DNA from: CALNYS01 sp942490855
Lineage (GTDB): Bacteria; Planctomycetota; Phycisphaerae; Phycisphaerales; UBA1924
Assembly: GCA_942490855.1 (NCBI GenBank)
Contig: CALNYS010000001.1
Span: forward strand, 124,001 to 188,000
Direction: 5' to 3'
DNA length: 64,000 nt
In this document: positions 17,374 through 25,969 of the stretch, one piece after another
How the letters are laid out: every line of letters starts with the position of its first letter
Position numbering within the stretch: the first letter of the stretch is position 1
Translations under genes and position numbers: made by a program
The notes under the pieces: generated by a model
Databases searched by the model: none
Seen by the model: the letters and a program-made list of their open reading frames with translations, nothing else
What the model was told of the DNA's origin: nothing

Positions 17374-18417
17374 ATGCGCCTCTCGCTCGCCGCCGCCGTT
17401 CTCGCCTGCGCCTCCGCCGCCCACGCCGAGGGCCCCATCGAGTCCCTCGACCCCCCGCGCCAGTTCGACTTCTGGATCGGCGACTGGGACGTCACCGCCC
17501 GCTTCTGGGACGCCGCCAAGGGCCAGGCGACCGTCCCCGGCGCCCAACTCCACGTCGAACCCGTCTTGGACGGACAAGCCATCCTCGAGCACTACCGCGG
17601 CACGAACTGGCTGGGCGCCGACATCCTCGGCTTCTCGCTCCGCGCCTACGACCCGGAAAAAGAAGCCTGGGTCATCCTCCTCAACTGGCCCTCAACCGAC
17701 GCGCCCTTCTGGACCATGGAAGGGGGGTTCGACTTCAACCGAGGCGTCTTCCAAAACGAACGCCCCGGCCCCGACAACACAACCCTCCTCACCCGCTACA
17801 CCTTCTCCGACCTCCTCCCCGGCTTCTACCGCTGGGAGGTCAACACCAGCACCGACGACGGCGTCACTTGGACCTTCCCCGGCTACACCATGCACGGGAC
17901 CCGCCGGCCCGCCGACGCCGAACCCATCGACGAAGCCTGGCTCCACGGCGACGACATCGAAGACCGCTGCACCGGAGACCAACGCGACCAGCTCGACTTC
18001 ATGACCGGACAGTGGACCGCCGAGACCAGCTTCCGCGCCGCCGGAGGTCGCTGGGCGACGCACCAAGCCACCCTCACCTCCCGCCCCATCCTCGCCGGCT
18101 GCGCCCACCTCAACGCCTACACCCAGCCCGGCGACACCCCGCACGAATCGCTCACAACCCTCGCCTACGACGCCAAACGAGGCGCCTGGGTCGCCTACGC
18201 CATGTCCACCACCACCCACGGCGCCATGCAGCGCTACGAGGGCATCATGCGCAACGGCGAACTCGCCCTCCTGCGCAACCGCCCCGACACCACCCTCGAA
18301 CGCCTCCGCTGGCACGACATCGCCGACGACTCCTACCAGTGGGACCACGCCATCTCAGAAGACAACGGCGAAACCTGGATCACCGACGCCACCGCAACCT
18401 TCACCCGCAACAAGTAA
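17374..18417 (+). CDS. Exported protein with two tandem DUF1579-like domains
   Basis: 347 residues with a signal peptide (MRLSLAAAVLACASAAHA). Two copies of the same domain follow, each opening with an aromatic-rich signature: RQFDFWIGDWDVTARFW near residue 29 and QLDFMTGQWTAETSFR near 208. Each then has a DDG/EDNGETW-type strand. This pattern matches the DUF1579 family, beta-rich proteins of unknown function. The start is the ATG right after the repeat cluster; no strong Shine-Dalgarno is present. The product is probably periplasmic. Confidence 0.78.
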   Translation: MRLSLAAAVLACASAAHAEGPIESLDPPRQFDFWIGDWDVTARFWDAAKGQATVPGAQLHVEPVLDGQAILEHYRGTNWLGADILGFSLRAYDPEKEAWVILLNWPSTDAPFWTMEGGFDFNRGVFQNERPGPDNTTLLTRYTFSDLLPGFYRWEVNTSTDDGVTWTFPGYTMHGTRRPADAEPIDEAWLHGDDIEDRCTGDQRDQLDFMTGQWTAETSFRAAGGRWATHQATLTSRPILAGCAHLNAYTQPGDTPHESLTTLAYDAKRGAWVAYAMSTTTHGAMQRYEGIMRNGELALLRNRPDTTLERLRWHDIADDSYQWDHAISEDNGETWITDATATFTRNK

Positions 18418-18420
18418 ATC

Positions 18421-18590
18421 CGCCCCCTCTCCCCCGGGGAGAGGGCCGGGGTGAGGGCTCCCCCTCCACCTCCGGGTGCCACTACTCGCTCCGCAGGAGC
18501 GCAGTAGTGCTCTCGCATACCAAGTCCGCGACACCCTCGTTCCAGCGCCGCCCTCACCCCATCCCTCTCCCCAAGGGAGAGGGGGCCAGA
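18421..18590 (+). repeat. Two CCCTCTCCC-type hairpin repeats
   Basis: Copies at about 18421-18462 and 18551-18590, in opposite orientation, flank a short segment containing ACTACTCGCTCCGC...GCAGTAGT, itself an inverted repeat. They belong to the same dispersed family as at 17055. Together with the next repeat they fill the 349-base gap 18418-18766. Confidence 0.8.
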
Positions 18591-18658
18591 GTCCCCCAAC
18601 GCGCGCAGAGAAACACGGCACCGTCATACAAAAGACAGACCGGTAAAGACAGAGCGGC

Positions 18659-18752
18659 GCCGTGGTACAGACCAAAGGTCTGTGCCATGAGTAACGCGCT
18701 ACGAGATAACAAACTTCGCAGTAGCACTCGCCAATCGGGTGTGCCATGAGTA
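18659..18752 (+). repeat. Second repeat family: GGTACAGACC/GGTCTGTGCC hairpin element
   Basis: Contains the hairpin GGTACAGACC-AAA-GGTCTGTGCC (18664-18686) followed by ATGAG, then about 40 bases later a related hairpin CACTCGCC-AAT-CGGGTGTGCC followed by ATGAG. A variant with the second unit inverted occurs at 29996-30073. The layout is REP/MITE-like. No coding potential is evident. Confidence 0.75.
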
Positions 18753-18766
18753 GGCCGAAACAGTCG

Positions 18767-19468
18767 CTATCCGGCGATTGCGATCGCTACTTCTAGGATG
18801 CTCTTCAGGACGGCTGTCGGAATGCGTATTGCTTTTCTTTTTAAGAGATAAATTTGCGCGATTTGCGCAATCTGCCCAGAGGATGTGTATTCAATCCGAT
18901 GGCCGTCTCTCCGCACGACGACGGTGCCGCGAGCAAGTTCGCCGAAAAGTTTCGCTGTGTAGTCATAGCTCAACTTGGAGCCTTGTGGGGCCAAGTCGAA
19001 TACGTACGGAGATGCTGAGTCAATTTTTATTTTATACTCATGGCGGCTGTCTCGCATCGCTGCATTGCACTCGACATCGCATATGATCAGAGAAGGGCTA
19101 AGATGACCTCCTGTTTTTCCGGTTGCTGCAAATAGCTGAGCCATTGTGCGAGCAGTTAATAGGTTCGATTCAACATCGTTAGGAGGTGCCGTGATGACGT
19201 CAAAGTTGGTGTGCAGTACTCCGTTGAGTGTTCTATACCCATTCTCGTCTGATAAGAATCGGATGAACGATTCGTGTGCAGTTGTGTAGGCCAAAATACC
19301 GATCGGCCATCTTGCTTGGAATGGGCGGTGAATTGAATCATTGCCGAGCGGGGATTGTCGCCGTTTCTTATTGATCCAGTCGGCGTACTTCTCTGCTAAA
19401 CCTTCATCGTTGAGTTTTGTGTCATTAAAGTACGATATTATAGGGATCATAGAGTAGGCCCTCGTCAT
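18767..19468 (-). CDS. Low-GC ORFan of unknown function
   Basis: 233 residues from ATG at 19468 (an alternative ATG at 19450 gives MIPIISYFND). Base composition is visibly more A/T-rich than every neighbour and it uses codons such as TTA, ATA and AAA that are rare around it, pointing to recent acquisition. There is no signal peptide or membrane helix, and I recognise no motif. The sequence is otherwise a plausible soluble alpha/beta protein with three Cys, one in LIICDVECN. It lies between a repeat element and the acyltransferase gene, which ends about 45 bases from its start. Confidence 0.6.
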   Translation of the reverse strand: MTRAYSMIPIISYFNDTKLNDEGLAEKYADWINKKRRQSPLGNDSIHRPFQARWPIGILAYTTAHESFIRFLSDENGYRTLNGVLHTNFDVITAPPNDVESNLLTARTMAQLFAATGKTGGHLSPSLIICDVECNAAMRDSRHEYKIKIDSASPYVFDLAPQGSKLSYDYTAKLFGELARGTVVVRRDGHRIEYTSSGQIAQIAQIYLLKRKAIRIPTAVLKSILEVAIAIAG

Positions 19469-19513
19469 TAGATGGTCGATCCCTTGTTGCGAGAGGATGA
19501 TGGCTTGCGATTC

Positions 19514-20881
19514 TCACCCCCGCGCCGGCCCCGTCAACTCCTCAGCCCGACTCTGCAACAGCTCAATCACCCGCGCCAGGAACAACGCCCCCTCGGCCCC
19601 ATCCACCACCCGGTGGTCACAGGCAAGGCTCAGCGGCAGCACCTTCGCGATGTGGATCCCGCCGTTGCGGGCCACGACCGCGTCCCGCGCACGCCCCACG
19701 CCGAGGATCGCCACCTCGGGGTAGTTGATCACCGGCGTCGCGAACATGCCCGCGTGCGAGCCGACGTTCGACACCGTGAACGTCGAGCCCATCAGCTGCT
19801 CGCGCGGGATCGTCCGGTCCCGCGCCGAGTTCGCCAGCTGCACGATCGCCCGACCGATCTGCAGCACGCCCATCGTGTCCGCGTCAGACAGCACCGGCAC
19901 CGTCAGCCCGTGCTCCGTGTCCGCCGCCATCCCGATGTGGATCGCGCCGTGCCGGATGATCTGCTCGTTCTCGTCGTCAACGATCGAGTTCAGCGCCGGG
20001 AAGTCCCGCAGCGCCCGCGCCACCGCGGAGATCACAAACGGCAGGTACGACAGCTTCTCGCCGCTCGCCGCCGCCGTGCGCTTCCGCACCACGTCCAGCG
20101 CCGACACGTCCGCCTGATCCATCACCGTGAAGTGAACCGCCGCGTTGATCGACTGACGGAGACGGTTCGCGATCGTCCGCCGAACCCCGCGGAACGGGAT
20201 CACCTGCGTCGACCCCGCCTGAGGCGCCGGGATATGAACAGGCGCCGCCGGTGCAGAAGGAGCCGCCGCACGAGCAGGCGCAGCCTCCGCCTCCCTCTCC
20301 CTCGGGGAGAGGGTTGGGGTGAGGGCTCCCGATCCAGTCCCCGATCCTTGCTTCGCCGCCTTCACATCCTTCGCCGTCACCCGGCCGCCAAGCCCCGTCC
20401 CGCGCACCACGTCGATGTCCACGCCCATGTCGCGCGCCAGCCGGCGCACGGCCGGCGTCGCCAGCGCCTTGCCCTCGCTCATAGGCATCAGAGGCTCATC
20501 CGAGACGGCCCCCACGACCGTCCCCGCGTCCTCCCGCTCCGCCGACGCAGCCGGCGCCTCCGCCTGGGAGGGGGCCGCAGCGACGGGTTCCGATTCCGCC
20601 GGCGCGGGCGCCGCGCTCTCAGCACCGCCCTCGTACGTCACCAGCGGGTTGCCGACCTTGAGGATCTCGCCCTCCGAGCCGTGCAGCTGTTTGATCACGC
20701 CGTTCCGCGGGCTGGGCACCTCGACGAGGGCCTTGTCGGTTTCCATCTCCGCGAGCGTCTGGTGCTCCTTCACCTCGTCGCCGACCGACACCTTCCACGA
20801 GATCATCTCCGCCTCGTGCACACCCTCGCCGAGGTCGGGGAGGATGAAGACGTTCGGGTCAGAGGAAGTCGCGTGGCCCAT
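19514..20881 (-). CDS. Dihydrolipoamide acyltransferase (E2 of a 2-oxoacid dehydrogenase)
   Basis: 455 residues. The lipoyl domain (about 7-85) has the lipoylation site EMETDKALVEVPSP. The peripheral subunit-binding domain (about 150-190) reads ATPAVRRLARDMGVDIDVV then GTGLGGRVTAKDV. The catalytic domain (about 230-455) has the active-site signature ACDHRVVDGAEGALFL. It transfers acyl groups to CoA in a pyruvate or branched-chain dehydrogenase complex. The linker before the catalytic domain contains an in-frame copy of the dispersed hairpin repeat, read as ALTPTLSPREREAEA. E1 and E3 genes are not in the window, so the substrate is undecided. Confidence 0.93.
   Translation of the reverse strand: MGHATSSDPNVFILPDLGEGVHEAEMISWKVSVGDEVKEHQTLAEMETDKALVEVPSPRNGVIKQLHGSEGEILKVGNPLVTYEGGAESAAPAPAESEPVAAAPSQAEAPAASAEREDAGTVVGAVSDEPLMPMSEGKALATPAVRRLARDMGVDIDVVRGTGLGGRVTAKDVKAAKQGSGTGSGALTPTLSPREREAEAAPARAAAPSAPAAPVHIPAPQAGSTQVIPFRGVRRTIANRLRQSINAAVHFTVMDQADVSALDVVRKRTAAASGEKLSYLPFVISAVARALRDFPALNSIVDDENEQIIRHGAIHIGMAADTEHGLTVPVLSDADTMGVLQIGRAIVQLANSARDRTIPREQLMGSTFTVSNVGSHAGMFATPVINYPEVAILGVGRARDAVVARNGGIHIAKVLPLSLACDHRVVDGAEGALFLARVIELLQSRAEELTGPARG
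20289..20330 (-). repeat. Hairpin repeat inserted in frame in the E2 linker
   Basis: CCTCCCTCTCCCT...GGGAGAGGG followed by TTGGGGTGAGGGCTCCC is the same unit as in the intergenic clusters, but inside a coding region. It adds about 14 codons to the Ala/Pro-rich linker without breaking the frame. Confidence 0.8.
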
Positions 20882-21046
20882 GGGTGGTCGCCTCAAACAG
20901 GGTGGGAAACAGAGACAGCGGGCCGCCAAACGGCCGCGCAGAGAGCGTCATAGCCTAGTCGATACGGCCCGCGCGAGCCACGAGGGCAGCCGTCCGAAAA
21001 CCACCAGGGCCCCGCCCCGCGCCGAATCGCCCCCTCGCGCACGAAG

Positions 21047-21079
21047 AACGCCCCCGCGACGCACCGGCGCGAGGGCGTT
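21047..21079 (-). terminator. Hairpin terminator after the lipoprotein gene at 21127
   Basis: On the minus strand AACGCCC-T-CGCG pairs with CGCG-G-GGGCGTT across a nine-base loop, about 50 bases after the stop. The stem is strong but the T tract is short (GTTCTTCG). Confidence 0.45.
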
Positions 21080-21126
21080 TGAAATGCAAAGGCTTCCCAG
21101 GGCTCAACGCCCCGGATGAGCGGGGC

Positions 21127-21759
21127 TCATTCCCCGCCGCGGATCTCCGCGTCTGTCATCGGCGCTATCGCGCCGGCTCGGGTGCGCTCGTCGCGCAGCT
21201 CCTGAGCCCGACGCTCGAGTTCCGCCCACGCCTCCCCGGATCGCAGGCGGTTCTCGAGAATGCCAAGCTCGCGTATCGCGTCTACGTAGTTCTTGTCGAG
21301 GTCCGACCCGCTGAGCTCCATCAGCACGAACGTGCGGTACTGCCCGTCGTCCTCGCGGTACGTCTCTTTGCGCACCACGTGCGACCCGCGCAGCGTGGTG
21401 CTCGCGACCACGTTGTTCATGTCCTGGAAGCGTTCAAGAAGTTCGGGGTCGGCCGGCGTCTCGATCTGCTCGGTAAAGGACCGCTGGAGCACATCGACGC
21501 GCGACTCGACCGCCAGCGCCATCGCCTGACGCGCCTGGTTGATCGCGAACGCCTCGCTGATCCGAGGCTTCGCGCCCACCGCCTGCGCCGTCTTCCGGAT
21601 CGTCCCGTTCTCATCCCGCGGCGACGCCTCGTACCACTCCGGAGAAAACGCACGGACCACCTGCGAACGCTCGTCAACAACCTTCGGCCCGCTGCTGCAC
21701 CCCGGGAGTGCAAACGGTGCGGCGACAAGCAGAAGCGCGAGGGCGTAGGGGCGGTGCAT
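21127..21759 (-). CDS. LPP20-like lipoprotein
   Basis: 210 residues. The N-terminus MHRPYALALLLVAAPFALPG ends in a lipobox (LPGC), so the mature protein is lipid-anchored at Cys20. The body contains PEWYEASP near residue 40, a helix (SEAFAINQARQAMALAVESR), and STTLRGSHVVRKETYREDD, a layout like the LPP20 lipoproteins, in which a W-x-x-x-P start and a long helix precede a beta-rich end. GGAGG precedes the start. It is divergent from the lipoprotein at 21848, which has the same layout, so the pair may be paralogous. Confidence 0.7.
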   Translation of the reverse strand: MHRPYALALLLVAAPFALPGCSSGPKVVDERSQVVRAFSPEWYEASPRDENGTIRKTAQAVGAKPRISEAFAINQARQAMALAVESRVDVLQRSFTEQIETPADPELLERFQDMNNVVASTTLRGSHVVRKETYREDDGQYRTFVLMELSGSDLDKNYVDAIRELGILENRLRSGEAWAELERRAQELRDERTRAGAIAPMTDAEIRGGE

Positions 21760-21834
21760 CGTGCGGTCCTCCGGTGGTGGGCGTCATGCCCGAGGATTGT
21801 GCAAGATCATGCCTTGCATGAGCTTGCGTAGCGG

Positions 21835-21840
21835 TAGAAT
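21835..21840 (+). promoter_or_regulatory. -10 box (TAGAAT) for the lipoprotein/SHOCT operon
   Basis: TAGAAT ends seven bases before the ATG at 21848. TTGCAT 15 bases upstream is a possible but short-spaced -35. No Shine-Dalgarno is present between, consistent with a leaderless transcript. Confidence 0.4.
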
Positions 21841-21847
21841 ACCAGTA

Positions 21848-22636
21848 ATGCCGGGCCTCGTGAAGCACAAAACGCTCGCCCTCGCCGCCGGGGCGTGTCT
21901 CCTCGCGTCGTGCGCGACCCGCCCCGCCACACGTCCGGTATGGCTCGACGCCCCCGCGGCCGCGGCCCCCGCCGGATGGTGGGCCGCCGTCGGTTTCGGC
22001 GCCACCCCCGCCGAGGCCCACGACGACGCCCTCGTCCGCCTCGCCCAGCGTGTCGAGACCCGCGTCTCGGCCCACGAGCGCTTCCGCGAAACACCCGACG
22101 GCCCGCGCCTCGACCGCCGCGCCGACGTGCGCACCGACGTGGCCCTCGCCGGCGCCGTGCTCCTGGCCGCCCACCACGCCGACGACCACGCCGCCCTCGT
22201 CGCCCTCGACCCGGCCGCGGCCGCCCGCGCCATCGCCGACCGGGCCGCCGCCGCGCTCGGCGCGGACCCGCCTCGGCTGTCCCGAGAGCTCGTTTCGCAG
22301 ATCGAGCGGGGGGCGGTCCTCGATCCCGCCGCCGCCGACTGGCCGGCCCTGCGCGCACGTGTATACAACGCGATCGCCTCGGCGCCCCGCGCCGAGATCA
22401 ACGCCCCGCCCGCCGTCGCGGGGGCGCTGCGCGAGGCGTTCGGGCTCTCGCTCGTGCGCGCCGAGTGGGACGATCGCCCCACGCCCTCCCACAGACCGGG
22501 CGAGCGCCTGCGGGCGTGGACCCTCACGGCGGAGATCGCCGGCCACGAGCGCCGCTGGGCGGGGGTGGTCGCGGACGCCGACCCCGCCTCGGCCGCGGCC
22601 GCCCGCCTCCGCGCCGCGGCTACCATGCCCGAGTGA
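21848..22636 (+). CDS. LPP20-like lipoprotein, second copy
   Basis: 262 residues. The signal sequence MPGLVKHKTLALAAGACLLA ends in the lipobox LASC (Cys22). The mature part begins PVWLDAPAAAAPAGWWAAVG, then a helix rich in Ala and Arg (EAHDDALVRLAQRVETRVSA), resembling the LPP20 layout and the divergent neighbour. The protein is very Ala-rich. The ATG is placed by a TAGAAT box seven bases upstream. Its TGA overlaps the ATG of the following small membrane protein (TGATG), so the two are translationally coupled. Confidence 0.72.
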   Translation: MPGLVKHKTLALAAGACLLASCATRPATRPVWLDAPAAAAPAGWWAAVGFGATPAEAHDDALVRLAQRVETRVSAHERFRETPDGPRLDRRADVRTDVALAGAVLLAAHHADDHAALVALDPAAAARAIADRAAAALGADPPRLSRELVSQIERGAVLDPAAADWPALRARVYNAIASAPRAEINAPPAVAGALREAFGLSLVRAEWDDRPTPSHRPGERLRAWTLTAEIAGHERRWAGVVADADPASAAAARLRAAATMPE

Positions 22637-22929
22637 TGCTCGCCGACCTCCTCGCGCAACGAGACATCCCGACGGGCCGGATCGTCCTGAGCATCGGCGG
22701 CGCGATCGTCGGGCTGATCGTGCTGGGGCTCGTGCTGCTCGCGGTCCGTCGCCGCCTCCTCTCTGGCGACGACCCCGCCCGTGCGACCCTGGACATGGAA
22801 ACGCTCCAGCGTCAGAAGCGCGAGGGGACGATCAGCGAGGAGGAGTTCCGCTCGCTCCGGCGCGCGCTGCTTGGTCTGCCGCGAGAAGGTGTCGCGGCCG
22901 GGACCGAGAAAGACACGCCAGAAGAATAA
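22636..22929 (+). CDS. Small membrane protein with SHOCT-like C-terminus
   Basis: 97 residues. One membrane helix (about 17-40, LSIGGAIVGLIVLGLVLLAV) is followed by a cytoplasmic tail. The tail holds METLQRQKREGTISEEEFRS LRRALLG-type sequence near 54-80, which resembles the SHOCT motif (L..L...G.IsdeEFe..K..LL), a short domain found at the ends of many unrelated proteins. Function is unknown. It is coupled to the preceding lipoprotein gene and followed by clpX after about 150 bases. Confidence 0.7.
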   Translation: MLADLLAQRDIPTGRIVLSIGGAIVGLIVLGLVLLAVRRRLLSGDDPARATLDMETLQRQKREGTISEEEFRSLRRALLGLPREGVAAGTEKDTPEE

Positions 22930-23018
22930 ACAGGGGCGTTTGCCGGTATTTCCGGTCGTGACACGCCAGCACCCTCGAATCGCAAGGGGGGCTTGGAGAT
23001 CCTGGGTGGGTGAGCCGA

Positions 23019-23024
23019 TAGACT
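23019..23024 (+). promoter_or_regulatory. -10 box (TAGACT) for clpX
   Basis: TAGACT within GAGCCGATAGACT lies about 53 bases before the clpX ATG. TTGGAG some 20 bases upstream is a poor -35. The message would have a leader of about 45 bases containing GAGGTGAGGA as ribosome-binding site. Confidence 0.35.
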
Positions 23025-23076
23025 CTTCTCCCGGCGCCTCGTGCGCCATCAATGCAGACCAAGAGGTGAGGACGAG

Positions 23077-24402
23077 ATGGCCAAAGGACGCAGCGACGGC
23101 GATCAGCCACGGACCCCGAGCGGCGGCGACTCGGGCGACGGAGGCTTCCGCGGGCGGAAGGTGACCACGTGCTCCTTCTGCGGGAAGACCTCGCGCGAGG
23201 TCGGCCCCATGGTCGAGGGACCGAGCGATGTCTACATCTGCTCGAACTGCACGGAGCTCTGCCAGAACATCTTCAAGCAGGAGAAGCGCCGCGTCACCAG
23301 CGGGCAGCCCCTCTTCACGAAGATCCCGGCGCCCCGTGAGATCAAGGAATTCCTGGATCAGTACATCATCGGCCAGAACGCCGCCAAGAAGGCGCTCTCG
23401 GTCGCGGTGCACAACCACTACAAACGACTGACGCAGCTCGACGCCGGCGAGATCGACGTCGAACTCGACAAGTCCAACGTCATGATGATCGGGCCCACGG
23501 GCTGCGGGAAGACGCTCTTGGCGCGCACCCTCGCTCGCATGCTCGACGTGCCCTTCGCGATCGGCGACGCCACCACCCTCACCGAGGCGGGCTACGTCGG
23601 CGAGGATGTCGAGAACCTCCTGCTCAAGCTCCTCCAGAACGCCGACTACGACATCGAGGCGGCGCAGCGGGGCATCATTTACATCGACGAGCTCGACAAG
23701 ATCGGCAAAACCACCCAGAACGTCTCGATCACCCGCGACGTCTCCGGCGAGGGCGTGCAGCAGTCGCTGCTCAAGATGCTCGAGGGCACCACCGCGAACG
23801 TCCCCCCGCAGGGCGGACGCAAGCACCCCGAGCAGCAGTACATCCAGCTCGACACGACCAACATCCTCTTTATCTGCGGCGGCACGTTCGTCGGGATCGA
23901 GGAGATCATCCGTCGTCGCCTGGGCAAGAAGCGCATCGGCTTCACCGCCGACGTCAGCGCCACGAGCGAGGCGAAGGAAGTCGGCGAGCTGCTCGCGCAG
24001 GTCTCTGCTGAGGACGTCCACGAGTACGGGCTCATCCCCGAACTGCTCGGTCGTCTGCCCGTGACGGTCGCGCTCGAACCGCTCGCCAGCGAAGCGCTCG
24101 TGCGCGTGCTGACCGAGCCCAAGAACGCGATCATCAAGCAGTACCAGCACATGTTCGGTCTCGAGGGCGCCAAGCTCACGTTCACCGACGACGCGCTCGA
24201 GGCGCTCGCGCAGAAGGCCATGAAGCGCAAGACGGGCGCCCGCGCCCTCCGCGCCGTCATGGACGAGGTCATGCTCGAGCTCATGTACGACCTGCCCGAC
24301 CTCGACAACGAGAACGCCGAGTACGTGATCGACCGCGAAGCCGTCGAGAATCAGGGCACCACGCTCCAGGACCTCCGCGTGCAGGTGAAGGAGTCGGCGT
24401 AA
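23077..24402 (+). CDS. clpX: ATP-dependent Clp protease ATP-binding subunit ClpX
   Basis: 441-residue AAA+ unfoldase that recognises tagged proteins and feeds them to ClpP. The N-terminal zinc-binding domain has Cys32, Cys35, Cys55 and Cys58 (CSFC ... CSNC). The AAA+ core has Walker A GPTGCGKT, Walker B IIYIDELDKI, the pore GYVGEDVEN loop, RRRLGKKRIGF and the sensor-2 KTGARALR. The Gly/Asp-rich segment before the zinc finger is a short extension. clpP is not adjacent, unlike in many bacteria. A rho-independent terminator follows 40 bases after the stop. Confidence 0.97.
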   Translation: MAKGRSDGDQPRTPSGGDSGDGGFRGRKVTTCSFCGKTSREVGPMVEGPSDVYICSNCTELCQNIFKQEKRRVTSGQPLFTKIPAPREIKEFLDQYIIGQNAAKKALSVAVHNHYKRLTQLDAGEIDVELDKSNVMMIGPTGCGKTLLARTLARMLDVPFAIGDATTLTEAGYVGEDVENLLLKLLQNADYDIEAAQRGIIYIDELDKIGKTTQNVSITRDVSGEGVQQSLLKMLEGTTANVPPQGGRKHPEQQYIQLDTTNILFICGGTFVGIEEIIRRRLGKKRIGFTADVSATSEAKEVGELLAQVSAEDVHEYGLIPELLGRLPVTVALEPLASEALVRVLTEPKNAIIKQYQHMFGLEGAKLTFTDDALEALAQKAMKRKTGARALRAVMDEVMLELMYDLPDLDNENAEYVIDREAVENQGTTLQDLRVQVKESA

Positions 24403-24444
24403 CACCCGACCCGTTCGCTCCCGCGATCAGACTGACACACCCAG

Positions 24445-24477
24445 CAGCCCGCTTCCTCTGAAGCGGGCTGTTTTTCT
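24445..24477 (+). terminator. Rho-independent terminator of clpX
   Basis: CAGCCCGCTTC-CTCT-GAAGCGGGCTG is a perfect 11-bp stem with a tetraloop, followed directly by TTTTTCT. Confidence 0.93.
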
Positions 24478-24740
24478 ATGGACCGGCTCTATGGACCGGC
24501 GCGCTGCGCGCAGCGCGCTCCGCTCCCACACCCCTTGTTGCCAGGGGCGGGGGGTGGGGGGCGGGGGTGCCTCCCAACTCGCGAGCGCAGCGAGCGTTTC
24601 CTCTGACATCAGACTGTGGAGATGGGGGAGCCCCTCACCCTGCCCTCTCCCCATCGGAATGGGGAGAGGGTGGGGACGGATTGCTCGCGTTTGGTTTGGT
24701 CTCGTCCCTCGGCTCTCTCCAGATCGGAGAAAGGGGTGGG
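24478..24740 (+). repeat. Repeat-filled gap between clpX and the ParA locus
   Basis: Begins with a tandem CTATGGACCGG duplication (24476-24499) and a GCGCGCTGCGCGCAGCGCGC palindrome. From about 24581 to 24676 it carries a 96-base segment (GCGAGCGCAGCGAGCGTTTC, then CTCTGACATCAGACTGTGGA, then a CCCTCTCCC hairpin) that also occurs inside the long repeats at 30091 and 34224. I see no gene here. Confidence 0.75.
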
Positions 24741-24741
24741 A

Positions 24742-25942
24742 TCAGTCGTCGCTGTTGAGCGGGACGCAGCACCAGGCGGTGTCGTCACCGACGCGCACGG
24801 CGCGGAGGAGGTCCACGCGGAAGCGGGCGTCGAGGAGTCGGCGGTCGCGGGCGGGGGTGTCGGTGAGAACACGGACGACCAGCTCGGCGTCGGGGGCGAG
24901 CCCGGCGGCGGCGAGGACGACGCCAGCGTTCGTGCGCGCCCAGCCCTCGGCGGCGAGGAGGTCCTCTGCGGCGTCGGCGCCCAGGCCCAGCAGGTGCAAC
25001 CGCCCGGCGTCGTCGCGGGCGAACTCGATCGTCGGCGCCGTCGGGCAGCGGAGTTCGAGGGGCGCGAGGTCGATGCGCTCGGCGAGGCTCGTCGCGTCTT
25101 CGGCTTCGTCCTGGCGCGGGGTGGTCGCGGGCGCGGCGGGGCGCGAGTCGAGGGGGAGTGCGGCGAGGAAGTCGTCGTGCCCGCTCGCGTGGTCGCCCCG
25201 GAAGAGCGTGCGTCCGGAGCCGGCGTTGATCTGCTTGGAGGGGGGCAGGAAGACGAGCTCGCGGTCGAGGAACGCCTTGGCGACGCGCCGGATCTTTTCC
25301 TCGGCGTCGGCGGCGGTCTCGGCGTCGGCGCCCATGATGCGCACGGCGAGGGCCGGGCCCGCGTCGTCGGGCGCTGAGCTCGCAGATGCCCTTGAGCGTG
25401 CGGTACGCGGCGACGACCGCGGCCTCGTCGGCGCCCGAGAGGAGCGTGACGCGGGTGACGCGGTCGGAGGCGGCGAGGTCGAGCTCGCTGGGGGCCTCGA
25501 CGCGGAGGCACCACGACGGCGCGCATCCGATGGCGCACTGTGTCGCGTCGTCGAGCGTGTCGAGCTCTTCGCTGTCGCCGAGGGCGTCGCGGGGACCCAT
25601 GAGCTGGAGCGAGGCGCTGCTGCTGGTGAAGCGGGCGAGGGCGACGGGGCGGGCGGTTTCGTCGGCGAGGCAGCGGGCGTGCTGGGCGGCCCACGCGCCG
25701 GCGAGCACGGGGAGGTGCCCGAGGATGAGCGCTTCGACGACGTGTTCGCTCGGAGACGGCGCGGGGACGGGGCGCTTGGGCGCGGCGGGCGCCGGCGCAG
25801 CGACGGGTGCTTCGCTCGTTAAGCGCAGCGCGGGGGCGTCGTCTTCGCCCAAGAAGAGATCGGCGAGGGCGTCGAACTCGACGGGGCGTTTGGGCGCACT
25901 GGTGCTCGGGGCGGTGGGGCCGTCGTCAAAGAAATGTGCCAC
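24742..25942 (-). CDS. Partner protein of the ParA-like ATPase (apparent frameshift)
   Basis: About 399 residues if read with a one-base shift near 25375. Start is GTG at 25942 with AAGGAG seven bases upstream. The first frame gives residues 1-189, ending ...YRTLKGICELSA; the second resumes with PDDAGPALAVRIMGADAETA and runs to 24742. The tail motif EKIRRVAKAFLDRELVFLPP resembles the C-terminal part of MinD/FlhG-like ATPases, but no P-loop is present, so this may be a degenerate member of that fold (inference). The N-terminal 90 residues are Ala/Pro-rich. It lies 27 bases after the ParA-like gene. Whether the shift is real or an assembly error cannot be told here. Confidence 0.65.
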
Positions 25943-25969
25943 GCGTCGCTCCTTGGAAGCGGGGGTGGG

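Noticed and set aside
21784..24405. Minus-strand open frame of 873 codons opposite clpX
   Set aside because: It covers three well-supported plus-strand genes; the composition reflects their codon third positions.
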